Of a DNA stretch of 62,000 nucleotides, positions 47,467 to 60,897 are shown piece after piece (the stretch's first letter is position 1; each line of letters begins with the position of its first letter). The stretch is taken from contig CM043944.1 of the NCBI GenBank assembly GCA_014529385.2, positions 53,356,768 to 53,418,767 of the forward strand, given 5' to 3'. A program made the position numbers and the translations under genes. The notes under the pieces are model-generated. The model did no database searches and had not been told where the DNA came from. It was given only the letters and a program-made list of their open reading frames with translations. The stretch comes from Adiantum capillus-veneris. Its lineage: Eukaryota > Streptophyta > Polypodiopsida > Polypodiales > Pteridaceae.

Positions 47467-48801
47467 TCATTCCACCTGGATCCCACACAAAACACTTGGC
47501 ATTCCTTGCATCAAAAGCTTAATCAAGGTTCCACCTGGTTCCCAAGGAAAACTTGTAGACATGACATATATCAACTTTGCATCAAGAAAACCATCAATTA
47601 CTTTGGCATAAACGTGCATATGCAAATATATCTCCTTCTCCATAGCTGAGAGGTCTCCACTGATCATTTGTGTCATCAATTTCTGCTTCTTTGACAACTC
47701 AACCTTGGTTTGCATCAGCCCTTCAATCACTTCATAAGACCCTTCACTTTCATGTTCAACCTCATTTGCAAATGCGACTACACCAGACTCCTGGATTCCT
47801 TTGTCCATCAAAAGAAATGCAACATTAGCATCCTCATCACCGCTGGTAGTACTATCACTATCCTCATCAGTCAGTGTGGAATAGTCTTCATCACTAGACT
47901 CATCCTCATCTTCATAAAGCTCCTCCAATCGTTTCCTTGTGTCCATATTATAAAGCTTCTTGGAACCTGTCTTTCCATAGAGGCTAATCGTACCACGTCG
48001 CCAATCTTGAACCGCTCCCGCTGCACGTAACCATGGTCTGCCCAATATAATAGGATATGCTCCCAACCCCGCTGGCATCACATGAAAATCAACCACTGCC
48101 TTTGCATCATATGCTTCCACTTCTAAGCTCTTTACAACACCCAAACATTTTACTTTCTGATGGTTTGCCAATCTGATCCGGAAACCTGACACCCCAGCCA
48201 CTGTGAGACCCATCTTCTCAACGCATGAGTGTGTTATGACGCATATTTGGGCTCCGCCATCCACATAACCTTGTCCCAAAATTTTCCTTTTATGCCACAC
48301 ATCTACTATTGGACAAATGTCTAGTAGCTCATCCATTGCCAACACCTTTACTGAACCGCTCTCTGGCTCTTTCTCCATTGGGTTAACCATCCTCTTCCAC
48401 TGTCGCTTTAGCTTAGGCACCATCTCTATAAGCTGCCCAAAAGTAACATCTGCCTTCCTGCTCGTCAGATCCTCCTTCAAGTCATAGCTTAATTGCCCAT
48501 CCCCTAGTGGAAAATCTGAAACATGAAACTTGCGACGAGCCCTCCTTTTCCTCTTGGCCTTGACATCCTCGCCTTCATGACTCTTTCCCTTCTTCTTACT
48601 AGGACCTGGGGCACTTCTTCCTTCCTTGTCTTCTGTGGTCCTCTTCCCAATAGGCATCACTAATGTATCCTCTAGCTTTGATGCCTTCTCCAAGGTGACT
48701 ACACTTAGCACTTTTGTCTTTCCCTTTTCCTCCTGGGTCAGTCCACTGGTTCCTTCGTCTCCCTTAATTTCGATGCCATAATCATTTGACCTAGTTAGCA
48801 C
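47467..48801 (-). CDS. E1 protease region (aspartic protease)
   Basis: The frame overlaps the end of gag in the -1 register. It has a basic Lys/Arg-rich N-terminal part, then the retroviral-type aspartic protease core: YVDGGAQICVITHSCVEKMG (flap and active-site loop, DGG in place of the usual DSG/DTG), RIRLANHQKV and PIILGRPWLRAAGA. After an acidic stretch (DEDESSDEDYS) it ends with a short pre-RT sequence and a stop, before any RT motif. It would process Gag; as it stands it yields Gag-Pro only. Confidence 0.7.
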   Translation of the reverse strand: MLTRSNDYGIEIKGDEGTSGLTQEEKGKTKVLSVVTLEKASKLEDTLVMPIGKRTTEDKEGRSAPGPSKKKGKSHEGEDVKAKRKRRARRKFHVSDFPLGDGQLSYDLKEDLTSRKADVTFGQLIEMVPKLKRQWKRMVNPMEKEPESGSVKVLAMDELLDICPIVDVWHKRKILGQGYVDGGAQICVITHSCVEKMGLTVAGVSGFRIRLANHQKVKCLGVVKSLEVEAYDAKAVVDFHVMPAGLGAYPIILGRPWLRAAGAVQDWRRGTISLYGKTGSKKLYNMDTRKRLEELYEDEDESSDEDYSTLTDEDSDSTTSGDEDANVAFLLMDKGIQESGVVAFANEVEHESEGSYEVIEGLMQTKVELSKKQKLMTQMISGDLSAMEKEIYLHMHVYAKVIDGFLDAKLIYVMSTSFPWEPGGTLIKLLMQGMPSVLCGIQVE

Positions 48802-49751
48802 ACCTGTCTTGGCAATGGATACATGTCTCCCCCCATCCTTGGTGGCTTATCACATTGCAGGCTGATGTGACCCAACTCTCCACAATTGTAACATGTGGGC
48901 GTCTGCCTCCAAAACCTACCATTGCTTTGTCCAACACCATTCCTAGGCCTTTCTTCACCTCCTGGATGATTTGCAAACCTCCCTCGACCTCGATTATTTC
49001 CCACTTGACCTAGCATATTTAGGCTGAGATTCTTCATTAAATCTACCATTTGCCTCATGTCTTGCCTTAGACCATCATCTTGCACTGCTGTAGTGACCAC
49101 TGCTGGCATAACCTGAGTAGTAGCAGGAACCACTGGTTCGTGATGAACCCCTGGCATGCGACCTTGTAAAGAGTCCATAGGCTGAAATTCAGACCTCATT
49201 GGCAAAGACTGCACCCCTAACTGGCTCATTTTCTTCAGCTTCCACTCTTTGTTCCTTGCTACTTCTAGTGCATCTTCATATGTCCTAGGCTTTTTTAGCT
49301 TCACTCTCCAACGTATATTCTCCCAAAGACCAGCCAAGAACCTGTCCTTCTTCATCATGTTAGGCGGGGGTACCTGTGGTGCTAAGGCCTTGTACATTCT
49401 CTCCCATGCCAATGAGAACTTACGTATGTACGCATCTACTGGCTCACCTTCCTTTTGCACTAAACCCTGTACTTCTTGCCACACTTTGTTAGGATCTTCT
49501 ATCTTCACAAACTCCACTTCCAACCTTAGATTGTCCCAACTCAATCTTACAGGTGGATCCGCTGCACGCAACTCCTCTTCAAATGCTTTAGACCAAACTC
49601 GTGCATCACTCTTCAAACAAATTTGGAGAAGACGTAACATTTGCGCAGGGTCATGAATCTGGTTGCTAATGCAGGCAACCTCTATCTTTTCCAAAAAGTC
49701 TTCCACATCTTCATCACTTCTTCCATGAAACTCCGGATAAGAGAAAGCCAT
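48795..49751 (-). CDS. gag: E1 Gag (capsid and CCHC zinc knuckle)
   Basis: ATG at 49751 (MAFSYPEFHGRSDEDVEDFL). The retrotransposon gag domain is recognisable (LRLLQICLKSDARVW, EPVDAYIRKFSLAWERMYKA, KDRFLAGLWENIRWRV), followed by a zinc knuckle CYNCGELGHISLQC near the C-terminus. It stops at 48797-48795 and overlaps the protease frame. 319 residues, apparently intact. It packages element RNA. Confidence 0.75.
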   Translation of the reverse strand: MAFSYPEFHGRSDEDVEDFLEKIEVACISNQIHDPAQMLRLLQICLKSDARVWSKAFEEELRAADPPVRLSWDNLRLEVEFVKIEDPNKVWQEVQGLVQKEGEPVDAYIRKFSLAWERMYKALAPQVPPPNMMKKDRFLAGLWENIRWRVKLKKPRTYEDALEVARNKEWKLKKMSQLGVQSLPMRSEFQPMDSLQGRMPGVHHEPVVPATTQVMPAVVTTAVQDDGLRQDMRQMVDLMKNLSLNMLGQVGNNRGRGRFANHPGGEERPRNGVGQSNGRFWRQTPTCYNCGELGHISLQCDKPPRMGGDMYPLPRQVC

Positions 49752-49853
49752 GGCTACCCAAGTTACAATGCTTTGAGAACCCCTTTGAACACACTTGCAA
49801 GAACCCAAAACTTTTGACTACCCAATCCCCATAAACTTCAATGGAGCTCAACT

Positions 49854-50096
49854 TTAGATAAGGACAAACACATGCACATCAAATGAGTTTTCATAGTTAA
49901 TCATCGGAATGACAACAGGCAAAGGACATTCCAGGATCTCTCGTAATCTTCTTGGTCCGAACATAAAGACTATGTGCTGCTGGAAAAAAATCTTCCTGGA
50001 CACATGAACATTTATCTGGATTCTTTGAGTTAAACGAAAAGGAGTGAATTGAGGGCCATTTTGATCATCCATTAAAGCCAACCATGAAGCTCCCAA
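49854..50096 (-). CDS. Leader-encoded ~65-residue module in E1
   Basis: Open frame upstream of gag with INVHVSRKIFFQQHIVFMFG, R-LREIL, VVIPMINY and SFDV, matching the module at 45627-45845 and 60400-60600. It ends 45 bp before the open gag frame begins. Function unknown. Confidence 0.5.
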   Translation of the reverse strand: MGASWLALMDDQNGPQFTPFRLTQRIQINVHVSRKIFFQQHIVFMFGPRRLREILECPLPVVIPMINYENSFDVHVFVLI

Positions 50097-50797
50097 GAAG
50101 GCACACCTGACTTAACCTTTGATTTTGCCAAAATTTCAGCAGCATAACAGCATAAATGGCTCAAAAGACCAAAAAACCAGCCATCATAACTTGGAAAAAT
50201 TTTGGCAGAGTTTCCCCAGAAATAGAGCAGTAGGAACCCAAAATATAGACTGTATATGTATGCATAAACTGTCAACAATAGAACCCGAGCATCAAGTAGG
50301 ACTCACTAGTACAAAGCCTATGGCAAGGTCACAAAAAGGGTGCTCCAGCTACCTGTATCACCGAAAGGATCTCTACATTTGAGAATCCCCCAGCTCAATA
50401 AAAACCTCACGCTATCGACTCTCACACGAAGGCTAATGCAAATCGCGTATAGTCAAGTCTCAGAAATGACTATCTTCCAGACCAAGTCTCAGAAATGGTT
50501 GGGACTGCCAAATACAACCAAGTATGGCTCCACAAATGCGTACAATGGCAGTTTCCACAAGTAACGTACAATCGAACAGACAATGCGCTCAAATAGGCGC
50601 CAAGTGATGCATGCCCACAACAACTGCAAGTGACACCAAAGCTAGTATATCACTGTACTCCAGCTACCTGTACCTGTGTGAATCACTTGTACCTGTACCT
50701 GTCCCTGTAACCTGTAATCCCGAATCTCGAAGCTCGAAGCTCGAAGCTCGAAGTAGAAGGTACTCGAAGAAGATCCTCCGTGGGGACGCCAAAAGAA
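50097..50797 (-). other. E1 5' leader and primer-binding site
   Basis: The minus strand directly after the 5' LTR reads TTCTTTTGGCGTCCCCACGG; TGGCGTCCCCACGG is the likely tRNA primer site. Near 50720-50760 a short tandem 'cgaagct' repeat occurs. No other gene is seen in the remaining ~600 bp. Confidence 0.5.
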
Positions 50798-50859
50798 TGT
50801 GAGCGGGATGGAAACACACAGAACGCCTCTATAACGACCCGACACACACTCTTGGGAAG

Positions 50860-50893
<34 letters not shown>

Positions 50894-51946
50894 TGGGGCA
50901 CCACTCGGCTTACACAACACACCTGGCCGAGACAGGGAACACACCTATAGAGTGAGAGGAGAGAGACTATCCACTTGCCCACTCCACACAGAGACACACA
51001 CACACACCCAAAAAACTCAGCTCAAAAGAGGATCACTTCTAATAATTAGATACAAATGAGCTTGGGACAACACCAATGGGGCAAACAGCTCACACAATAA
51101 AATATGCCAGATACAATCACAAATTGGAGAAGAAGCTTCGCTCATAAGAGAAACTTACACAGCCAAAACATCAGAAAAAGAGTGAGGAATTTGGCAAAAT
51201 AGACAGCGCCATCGCATTCGGAACGGCCCAAAACCACAGTCTACAATGTCAAAGTGCTCAAATCCGACCTCGAATGAGCAGTTTACGGCCAAAACAGGCT
51301 CCAAAAACCCCAAAAACATACCTGCGACTGTTCCTCCTCTCTTCTCCACGTTTTTTCGATTCTTCTCTCTGTTTTTTCGATTCCCACACTTAGCTTTATT
51401 AGTTGGGCACCCTTGGTCTTTTAGATGACCTCAAACGGACTCCGAACAGGCCAAAAACTGACCTCGCAGTGCATAGTTGTCACCTTTTTGCATCATCCGC
51501 ACACTTGGCACTCATTTCTTTTCAACAATGCGTCTCGCAACCACATGAAGTGGCCCCAAAAAGTGGTGCTAATGATGAACTTTCTGCATAACTCTCACAA
51601 GAAAACACCCACGTTGTGTCCGTCCTCATCCGCGTGCAAATATTGACCCTGTTCAGCCTCCTGACGCCACTAGATGCCATCTGACGCACCTGCTTACCTC
51701 ATGTCGTCGGCCCGCGGATAGCTTCCTCGAGATGTTTTACGCACTAACAACTCCTATTTATTATAGAAAAAACACAGTGGTACTGGTAATAGTGAAAATC
51801 GATGCACTATATACACCCTGTCCTACCTGTACACATGTGGGCCCCACGTAACCACCTGGCTCTGAAAAATGGGCAATTCTTTATTTGATGTACCATGCAT
51901 GGGTATGTACATATGAACATCCCCTTGCTCCAAAAAACTCTTGACA
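50798..51946 (-). repeat. E1 5' LTR
   Basis: 1149 bp, TG...CA, with short (AC)n tracts at 50862-50891 and 50994-51006. Partner of 46098-47402. Confidence 0.8.
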
Positions 51947-51950
51947 ACGT

Positions 51951-51964
51951 GTCACAGCATGACA
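51951..51964 (-). mobile_element. First 14 bp of the E2-type LTR, cut by E1
   Basis: On the minus strand TGTCATGCTGTGAC, directly preceded by a polypurine tract (AGAGGGGGTGAA, 51965-51980 region) that marks the 3' end of the E2 interior. Confidence 0.5.
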
Positions 51965-52022
51965 TTCACCCCCTCTAAACCTGCACATCCTCCGATATGT
52001 GCCACAGTTTCTCTTTGTAAGA

Positions 52023-54195
52023 TCAACCCTCTTGTACATCTTCCTTGCTTTCTTCTTCACTGGATGACTCCAAAGCTTCATCCTTACTTTGATCTTCACA
52101 TGTGTTTTGATCTTCCTCCTCGTCAACATCTTCTGGATCATTGTCACCTCTTCTCTTAAATATTTTGATCCTTTTCCCTACAATGGGAATCTTCACTTTT
52201 GTACCATCTAGTTGAGACAAGCTGAAAGTAGCATTTTCATGCACGTGCTTTACAACATATGGTCCAAACCATCTTTTTGAAAACTTACCCATGACTGTGT
52301 GCTGGTTATCAAGGCTACTATCATACACTAAAACCCAATCACCTTTGTCAATTGCTTTGATCTTGAGCTGATGTCACTTATCAAAGTAGTCCTTGCTTTT
52401 CAACCTTGCATTTTTGAGTCGCTCTTTTGTAGCCTCAATGTGTCCAAGTCTTCTCTCTAGTTGCCTTATGCGCAATGCAAGGAGACCTTCCCTGCTAAGC
52501 CCCTCTTGCCAAGGTAGTACATTCCATGTGGGAATTGTATCTTCAATCGGCATCACTGGCTTTTGACCATACATTAGCTCTGCAGGCATATAGCTAGTTA
52601 CTAGGCTATGTGTTGTACGATCAACCCTTAAAGAATATGGTAACATTTTTGGCCACTCATCACCAAATTTTCCTTTGCAAGCCTTGGCCAAAGATTTGAT
52701 GATAGGAGGATGCCCTCTTTCACTCTTTCCACTGCCTTCATGGTTGTAAGATGTAGTAAGAGAAAGGTTGATTCCTAATTTGGAAAATAACTCCCTTGCT
52801 TCCTTGGCATCCAACCCACCTCTGTTTGCACTGATCTTTACCACACAACCATAACGGAAAATCACCTCATCAAGAAGGAATTTGCACATAGCTTCCATGG
52901 TTTTATCTCTTAATGCTCTCCCTTCAACCTGGTTAGTTAGGTCCTGTCGTGCAAGAACTAAGTATCTCATTTTCTAGAGTCCTAAAGGCATTGTGACTAG
53001 ATGTACAACCCATTTATAGTGCATGGCTAGTGGATATGTAGGGTGCAATCCATCAAAATGTCGAACATTTGAATACATTTGACAAGTTACACATGACTCT
53101 ACAAATTGAGATCCATCTTTATACATACCCTTCCACCAGTATTTTTCTTTCAACTTGGAGAAGGTTACCCACACACCCCTGTGTCCAGCCCATAGACTCT
53201 CATGAAACTATTGCATGAGCTTTACTTGAGTCTCTCTTTTACATCTAACCCTTTGTGGTGTAGCACCCTTTTGTTTAGTATGCTTCCACAAGTAACCATC
53301 CCTCAAAAAGTACCCATATGCTTTCCTGCGTATCCTCTTGAATTCTTGTTCAGACCGATCATCCTTTTTAGTTAGAGTACTCAAGTAGCTTCCAGTAAGA
53401 AGCCAATCACCTTTATAAAGCTCTTTCAAGAACAATTCAAGTGGATTAGTCATGTAGACATTGTTACCTTTGACATGAAAGATAGAATAAAACTTTGTGC
53501 CTACATCATCTCCCTCGTCAATCATCTGTGACTCATCTTCATACCTTTCCCTTGATAGCATATCTGCCACTGTATAATCTTTACCTGCAATATGCTTAAA
53601 GTCAGGATTTAAGGACTTATTGTACGCAATCCACCGCAACGTAGCAATGTCTGGCATTGAGCAACTTGTAATCATCCCAAGAAGTGGTAGACAATCTGTT
53701 TCTAGAACCAAACATGCACCAATTAGGTACTCTTTCCCATTTTTTAAGTCTGTAACCATATCCCATGGGCCATAATCTTTCTTTATCTGTGGATAGTTTC
53801 TTTGGTGAGCACTTAGTACCCTTGCTCCAAATCTCACCACATACCTGTGTCCTTCTTCGTCATCTTTCCCTATTGCCCATCCAATCCCTATAGGACTGGT
53901 GTCTACTGTCAGAATTACTGGCCTTTGACACTCATAGTCTACCTTTCTTAAAGTTGGTGCAGTGACTGGAGAAACTCCTTTAGCTTTCTCATGGCTTTTA
54001 CATGTGCTTTTGTCCATTTAAACTTTTGATTCTTTCTAAGCAATTGATAAAGAGGATCGGCTACATGTGCATAATTTGGAATCCAAAGAACATAAAAGAC
54101 ACATGCTCCCTGAAACCTTCTAACCTCAGCAATGCTAGTGCATGATTCTTTTATTCTTTGGATGGCATCTACCTTTGTTGGACATGGTTTCCTAC
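52023..54195 (-). pseudogene. pol: E2 pol: RT tail, RNase H and integrase (decayed Ty3/gypsy)
   Basis: From right to left on the minus strand: the end of RT (EVRRFQGACVFYVLWIPNYA, FKWTKAH), cut at 54195 by E3; RNase H (ILTVDTSPIGIGWAIGKDD, FGARVLSAHQRNY, ADMLSR); the integrase zinc-binding region (GH-x-G, CVTCQ); the integrase core; and a C-terminal DNA-binding part (KRWFGPYVVKHVHENATFSL) with an acidic tail ending at 52023. Frame changes or stops fall near 53208, 52974 and 52374. In the integrase the first Asp is His (KWVVHLVTM) and the second is Asn (SANRGGL); only the Glu (KSERGH) remains. Dead. Its 5' half should lie beyond the window. Confidence 0.7.
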
Positions 54196-55271
<1,076 letters not shown>

Positions 55272-55319
55272 GGACTTTTCATAGTAGGTTAGTGTTAGTA
55301 AATTAGTAGAGTTAGTATT

Positions 55320-56890
55320 TTTATTGATTGATGCCTTTGTCCTTTAGTTTCTTGTCAAGCTTCTCCTTCGCCTGCGTAGATTTCCTCTTGTAGCACTCGT
55401 ATGCTGCTTCTCTTTTCCACTCAAGCTCAGCTAAGGTAAGAAGTCGATCCATCCATGCTTCTTGATCATATTGTGCTGCTTTGCCATGAAGTCACATTGT
55501 TGGAATGTTTAGCTCAATTGGTTGTAAAGCCTCTTGACCATAGACCAAGTGAAATGGTGTGAACTCCGTGGCTTCCCTATATGTGGTTCGATACGCCCAC
55601 AAGGCACCATCCAAGAAGTCATCCCACAACTTTGTCTAGTTTCTCACCATGTTTCTAATGATGCCTGCAATGACACCATTAGATTTTTCTACCAAACCAT
55701 TTGATTGGGGATAGTAGGGTGTACTATGACGATGTAGAATGTGAATTTCTTCACAGACTTCTGTGAAGAACTTCTAAACGTCATAGTAGGGTGTACTATG
55801 ACGATGTAGAATGTGAAGTTCTTCACAGACTTCTGTGAGCAAGCCCTTTCTAAACCTTGGACCATTATTAGAAACAATCTCCAAAGGTGTGCCAAATCTA
55901 CAACAAATGTGAGTGTAGACAAATTTTCTCACTGTCTTCTCATTTACCTTTGCCACACTTTGTGCTTCCACCCACCTAGTCATATAGTCTACAGCCACTA
56001 GAATGCAGAGTTTACCATTTTTTGTCCTAGGGAGAGGACCCATAGCATCAATGCCCCACTTTTCAAAGGGTCCATTTGCAAGCACGATTTGCCTTGGACC
56101 ATAAACCAATCTTCTATTCCCATTTACCTGACAATTGTGACAACTTTTACACCAATGTTGGACATCCACATGCAGTCTTGGCCAAACATACCCCGCAAGC
56201 AAAATCTTCTTCACAGTTAACTCTTGGGCAAAATGACCACCACATGCCTCTTCATGCAAACCTTTTAGAATGGCTGGAATTTCCTTGATAGTTGGTACTC
56301 TTCTGCACACTTGATCCTTCCCTCTTTGATAGAGGGATCCTTCTAGAAGGCGATACACGCTTGCCTTTTTTATGAGTCTCCTCTTCTGAGCCTTCGTGAA
56401 GTCTTGTGGAAACTCACTCTCAAAAATGTAGCTAATAATGGGAGTCAATGACTCCAATCTCTGGTATCTCGGTTGCTTGACAGTTGCTGCCACCATGATG
56501 ACCTGCACTTCTTTCTCAACACATGTAACTGCTTGTTGTGCAAGTAAATCGGCATCTTCATTTTGTTTCCTAGGAATATGATATAGTTGCACTTCTTCAA
56601 ACTGATTAAACATCCTACGAATGGCATGAACTTTTGTCCTTAAGATTTCATTCTTGCATGCCCAAATGCCTAAAATTTGCTTCACAATGAGAAGTGCATC
56701 CCCTTTTACCATGAGATGTTGTATACCTTGGCCAATGCATATCTTTAAACCATGAAGTATTGTGTCGCATTCTGCTTCATTGTTGCTAGTTGAACCTGGT
56801 AGATTGACCTTCTCTTTCATGACCACCTCTCCACTTGGGTTGAGCAATACTAGCCCTCCCCCTGCTTTTCCTGTGACTCGTCAAAAAGCT
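55320..56890 (-). pseudogene. pol: E3 second RNase H and integrase
   Basis: The frame 56847-55774 starts inside a plant-type RNase H (LNPSGEVVMKEKVNLPGSTS, NNEAECDTILHGLKI, GDALLIVKQILG, HIPRKQNEDADLLAQQAV). It continues into integrase: the HHCC finger (HEEACGGHFAQ...CKSCHNCQ) and core (KWGIDAMGPLPRTKNG, VDYMTRWVEA, SNNGPRF). The second catalytic Asp is Asn. The core then meets a tandem duplication (about 55720-55855) that disrupts the frame. A C-terminal piece (LWAYRTTYREATEFTPFHLV) continues to about 55330 with further stops. Confidence 0.7.
55715..55855. repeat. Tandem duplication in the E3 integrase
   Basis: 'tagggtgtactatgacgatg' and the following ~50 bp, ending 'cagacttctgtga', occur twice in a row, about 67 bp apart. 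It breaks the integrase frame. Confidence 0.85.
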
Positions 56891-58150
56891 CCATCAAAGA
56901 ACAAGGTAAAAGCATTAGGAATACTTTTAGGTGGTGGCAATGGTAGGGTCTTTACTTCAAGCACCTTAATCTCTTTCTCATGTACCCTATAGGTAAGGAT
57001 CCCTGCCAATTGTGCATGCACACTATCTTCTACCTTGAAAGAGTATTGGAACTCTTGCAATTCCATAATCCACTTTGAGATCCTGGTGCTAAGATTCATT
57101 TGAGATGACACCCAAGGAAATTAAGTTTTTGCAGTGAGAATTACAAAAGGTTTTGGTAGCAAGTAGGATCTAAACTTTCTCACCGCAAACATGAGAGAAA
57201 GCATCATGAGTTCTGCCTCCGTGTAGCCTCTCTCCAAAGCATTCATGACCCTACTAGCAAAGTGGATGGGCTGCATCCTGGTACTGTGGGGATCTTGTTG
57301 TAATAAAACTGCACCAATTGTTTCCTTCCCAACACTAGAGCTAACAAAGAATGTGTACTCCCAACAAGGAGGCATGTGTATTGGTAGCTCTGACAAAATG
57401 ACTTTAATGTTACAAAAGTACTCTTTAAGCTCATAAACCATGCAAATTCTACTTGTTGTGTCAACTTTTGCAAAGGATGAAGCAACTCCGAAGCTAAGTG
57501 AATAAAGCGTGACATATACTTCACCTTTTGAATGAATGAGATGACCTCTTTGAGATTCTTGGGTGATGGGAGCTCAATAAGAGCTTTTGTCTTTGCTGGA
57601 TCCACCTCAATACCTTTATAGGAAACCTTGTGACCAAGCAAGATCACTTCATCCTCACCTATGTGGCACTTGTCCGGGTTGAGTTGACCTCCCATGTCGT
57701 AAAGTTTTTTTAAACCTTCTTCTACCCTTTGTAGATGCAATGATTTTGAGCTATAAATGCAGAAATCATCAATGAACACCCTGATTGACTTTCCAAAGAA
57801 TGCTTGAAACACCATGTTCATGAAACGTTGGAAAGTTGCAGGAGCATTTGTCAGTCCAAATGGCATGACTCTAAAAGCATAACAACCCCAAGGAGTGATG
57901 AAGGTTGTTTTCAACTGATCTTCCAATGCGATACCTATTTGAAAGTAACCCGAGTAGCCATCACACATAGCGTACTTCTCATGACTAGCTACCTCATTTA
58001 GTATCTCATCTTGAAATGGGAGGGGAAAGTGATCTCTTTTTGTTGCCTCATTGAGTGGACGCTAATCCACACACATCCTCCACTTGCCATTTTTCTTAGG
58101 AGTGACAACAACGGGAGGGATCCACTTTGAATTCTCCACTGGATAAATGA
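56881..58150 (-). pseudogene. pol: E3 reverse transcriptase and first RNase H (disrupted)
   Basis: Continues the gag-pro frame after a TAG at 58062-58064 that falls in the usual VDYRPLN motif. The RT palm is clear: GYSGYFQIGIA, TFITPWGCYAFRVMPFGLTN, APATFQRFMN, active site VFIDDFCIYS (57765-57776) and LLGHKVSYKGIEVDP. The frame shifts near 57440 into RNase H (TIGAVLLQQD, PIHFASRVMNALERGYTEAE). Another break near 57120 precedes the second RNase H. Confidence 0.75.
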
Positions 58151-60300
58151 AACTTGCTGCTAGAATCTTTCTTACCTCCTTGAGTAGAGCCTGCTCCTTA
58201 ATGACTCCTAGCCTTTGTAGCTTTTGAGCCTTAGGTGTGGCCTCTGGCTTCAACTCAATTTTGTGTTGAACAGCATCTACTCCATGCACATCGGTGTAGT
58301 CTTTAGCAAAAAGCCTAGGAAATTTCCTTAGCACACATTTGAACTCCTCTCTTTCGTCCTTTGTAAGTGTTGTAGACAACATACCTTCTAACATTCCTTC
58401 ATCTTGCACATTTTGGTTCTCTTGGGAACCTACCTCTTCCAAACCTGGGCAAGAAGTCTCTTGGTTGTTTGGATTAAACCTTACCCCCATGACTTCACTG
58501 GAAGACTCCTCTTCGGTAATGCTAGCACTACTCTCTCCTTCTGAAGTGCTATCGGTCCAGCCTTCCTCCGTGTCACTTTGAGATGATTCTTCATGGAGCT
58601 CCTCTTGGCGTTGCTCCTTCATGTCAAAGACAACCTTCTTATGATTGTCGTTCCTGCAAATTAATTTTCCACTCTCCCAATCCTGCAAAGCTCGCATTTT
58701 CATTAGCCATGGTCTTCCTAGGATAAATGGATAACCACTTCCCTTGGTCGACATAACATAAAAATCCACTGCCTTCTTAATGCCAAAGGCCTCTACAAAA
58801 ACATTTTTACAAATGCCTACACATCTAGCTTTGCTATTGTTTGCCATCTTGACTTTAATTTCAGGTGTCTCATGGATGTGCATGCCTAGTTTTTGCATGA
58901 GTCCCTCTATCATGATGCAAATTTGTGCACCCCCATCCACTAGACCTTTCCTAACCAATCTTCCTTTGATGTAACAATCTAGCACAGGTGTAATATCCTC
59001 ATTCATTTCAGCATGTGCAATTTTTACAACATGCACACTCTCTTTTACCTTTCTCCTAGTGCTAACTGTCTTTGTTAAATCCCTCCTAACTTGTGGGCAT
59101 AATGCAAGAAACTGAGGCCATGAGATATCAGGACCCTTACCTCTCATGTCTTCCAATAGGTTGTATGGAGCCATACTATGTCCAAGAGGGAAGTTTTGGA
59201 GATTGATACGACGTCGAGTCCTCTTAGTTTCCTTGGTCTTCTTTGCCTTCTTTTCTCGTCCATGATCACTTTGTGACGTGACTCCTTCTTTCTCCTTCCC
59301 TTTTCCACGGCCACGCTTAATGCCATTTGCTTCCATGTCAACCTCTTTTGAGTTTGTCACCTCTACCACATGTACATTTGGGTCTGGCAAAGGTGGAACT
59401 CCTTCCACTCCTTGTGGAGGTGGTCTTGCTCCATTTGGCCTTTGTAGAAGCCGTGGTTGCTGACTAGTTCCTTCACCTGCATTCATCACTGGGTAATTCA
59501 TGTTAGGTCTCCCTGGCTCCCCACGGGGCCAAGGACAATTATACATCCCATGTCCAGACTCACCGCAATTCCAACATTGCAAGACTCTCCTAGGTTGTGA
59601 ATCTCGCTCTTCAGACTTCTTTGCTTGTCCCTTTGGACCTACAACTTGTGCAAGGTGAATTGACAAGCTGCTTAAAGATTCATTTAAGTTCTCAATCACT
59701 TCTGCCGTTACCTCAGGAAGCTCCCTAGATGTTGATGCTTGTGACTTACCTTTGGGTCTAAGACCTTCTATTGGAACCTCCCCCCTTAAGCACTTGAGTT
59801 TCCTATATTTCTCAGCAGCCCTAATTTCAGCTGCATCAAAGGTAGCAGGTGCACCGGCCTCAACTTTTACCTTAAGGTCAGGAAAGAATCCAGATATGAA
59901 CCTCTCCTTCTTTAGAAATTCTGCACCATCACCAGGGTTAGCAACATTTCGTAGCCATAGAGCCCAAAGACGTAGAAACTCTTGCTTGTACTAGTAGCAG
60001 TCGTCTAAGTCTTTTTGCTTATGAGAAACAATGTCTTGCCATAGTTTTTGAGTGTTTTGGGGATCAAAGAAGTATTTCTTGAAACGATTCAAAACTTCCG
60101 TGTAATTTCCCTTAACTTCCTCAGGCAAAGAGTCGTGCTAGCATCTTTCCTAAGGACCACCTCAAACATTTCTACACATTCTTGATCAGTTACTATCCTC
60201 TTGATATGACAAGACATCTTGAAATTTGCTAAAAATAATTCTGCATCCTCTCTAGGCTCTCCAAAGAAAAGAGGATATCCAGACATTTGGCGTTGGCTCT
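58062..60300 (-). pseudogene. gag: E3 Gag-protease (frameshifted)
   Basis: Gag begins near 60290 (MSGYPLFFGEPREDAELFLA). At least one frameshift and one stop (near 59990) precede the capsid C-terminal part (FLKKERFISGFFPDLKVKVE). The long frame 59699-58062 has a zinc knuckle CWNCGESGHGMYNC, a Pro-rich and basic linker, an aspartic protease (LVDGGAQICIMIEGLMQKLG, PFILGRPWLMK), an acidic Ser/Glu-rich stretch and the start of RT (IPPVVVTPKKNGKWRMCVD). Confidence 0.7.
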
Positions 60301-60399
60301 CCATTGAATTGATTTCAAAGTGACGCGTTTTTGTTTTTTCTTTTTTTAAACGATTTACACAATAATATTTTCTAAATTGCAATCTATTCTACAACAAAA

Positions 60400-60841
60400 T
60401 AAAAATATTCACATCAAATGACCTATGATAATCAATAAGAGGTAGAATGACAGGGTTTGGTGATGCGAGAATTTCTCCTACTCTTTGGGCACCAAACATG
60501 AACACCATACGTTGTTGAAAGTGGATCTTCCTACTAATTGTAACGTTTACTCTAATGTGTGGAGTGAAATGAAAGGGGAAAACCTATAGTCCTGGGCCAT
60601 TATCCATGGTCTATGCATGACCTAATTCTTAAAACAAAACAAAAATATAGACGTCCAAACTAAGGTCGTACCTAATGAGAGGCAAAATAAAAGGATTTAC
60701 TGATGCGTTTATCTCTGCCAACCTAAGAGGAAATAAAATTCTACGAATTACACATTGAAATTGCAACTTAGTACTAACAATTATGTGTACCTTTTGCCTT
60801 GCAATGGGAATGAAGGGATCATACAAATTCTCGTGATTCAT
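60400..60841 (-). CDS. Two leader-encoded ~65-residue modules in E3
   Basis: 60841-60629 (HIIVSTKLQFQC, RLAEINAS, PFILPLIRYD, SLDVYIFVLF) and about 60575-60400 (VNVTISRKIHFQQRMVFMFG, RVGEILASPNPVILPLIDY, SFDV). They lie between the primer site and gag. The two are distant paralogues of each other and match the pair at 45418-45845, where their order is reversed. The second has a TAG just upstream of the module. Function unknown. Confidence 0.5.
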
Positions 60842-60897
60842 GCAAACTACTTGACTATTCTAAAGATTGATCCTACACAAAAACATACACAAGTTGG

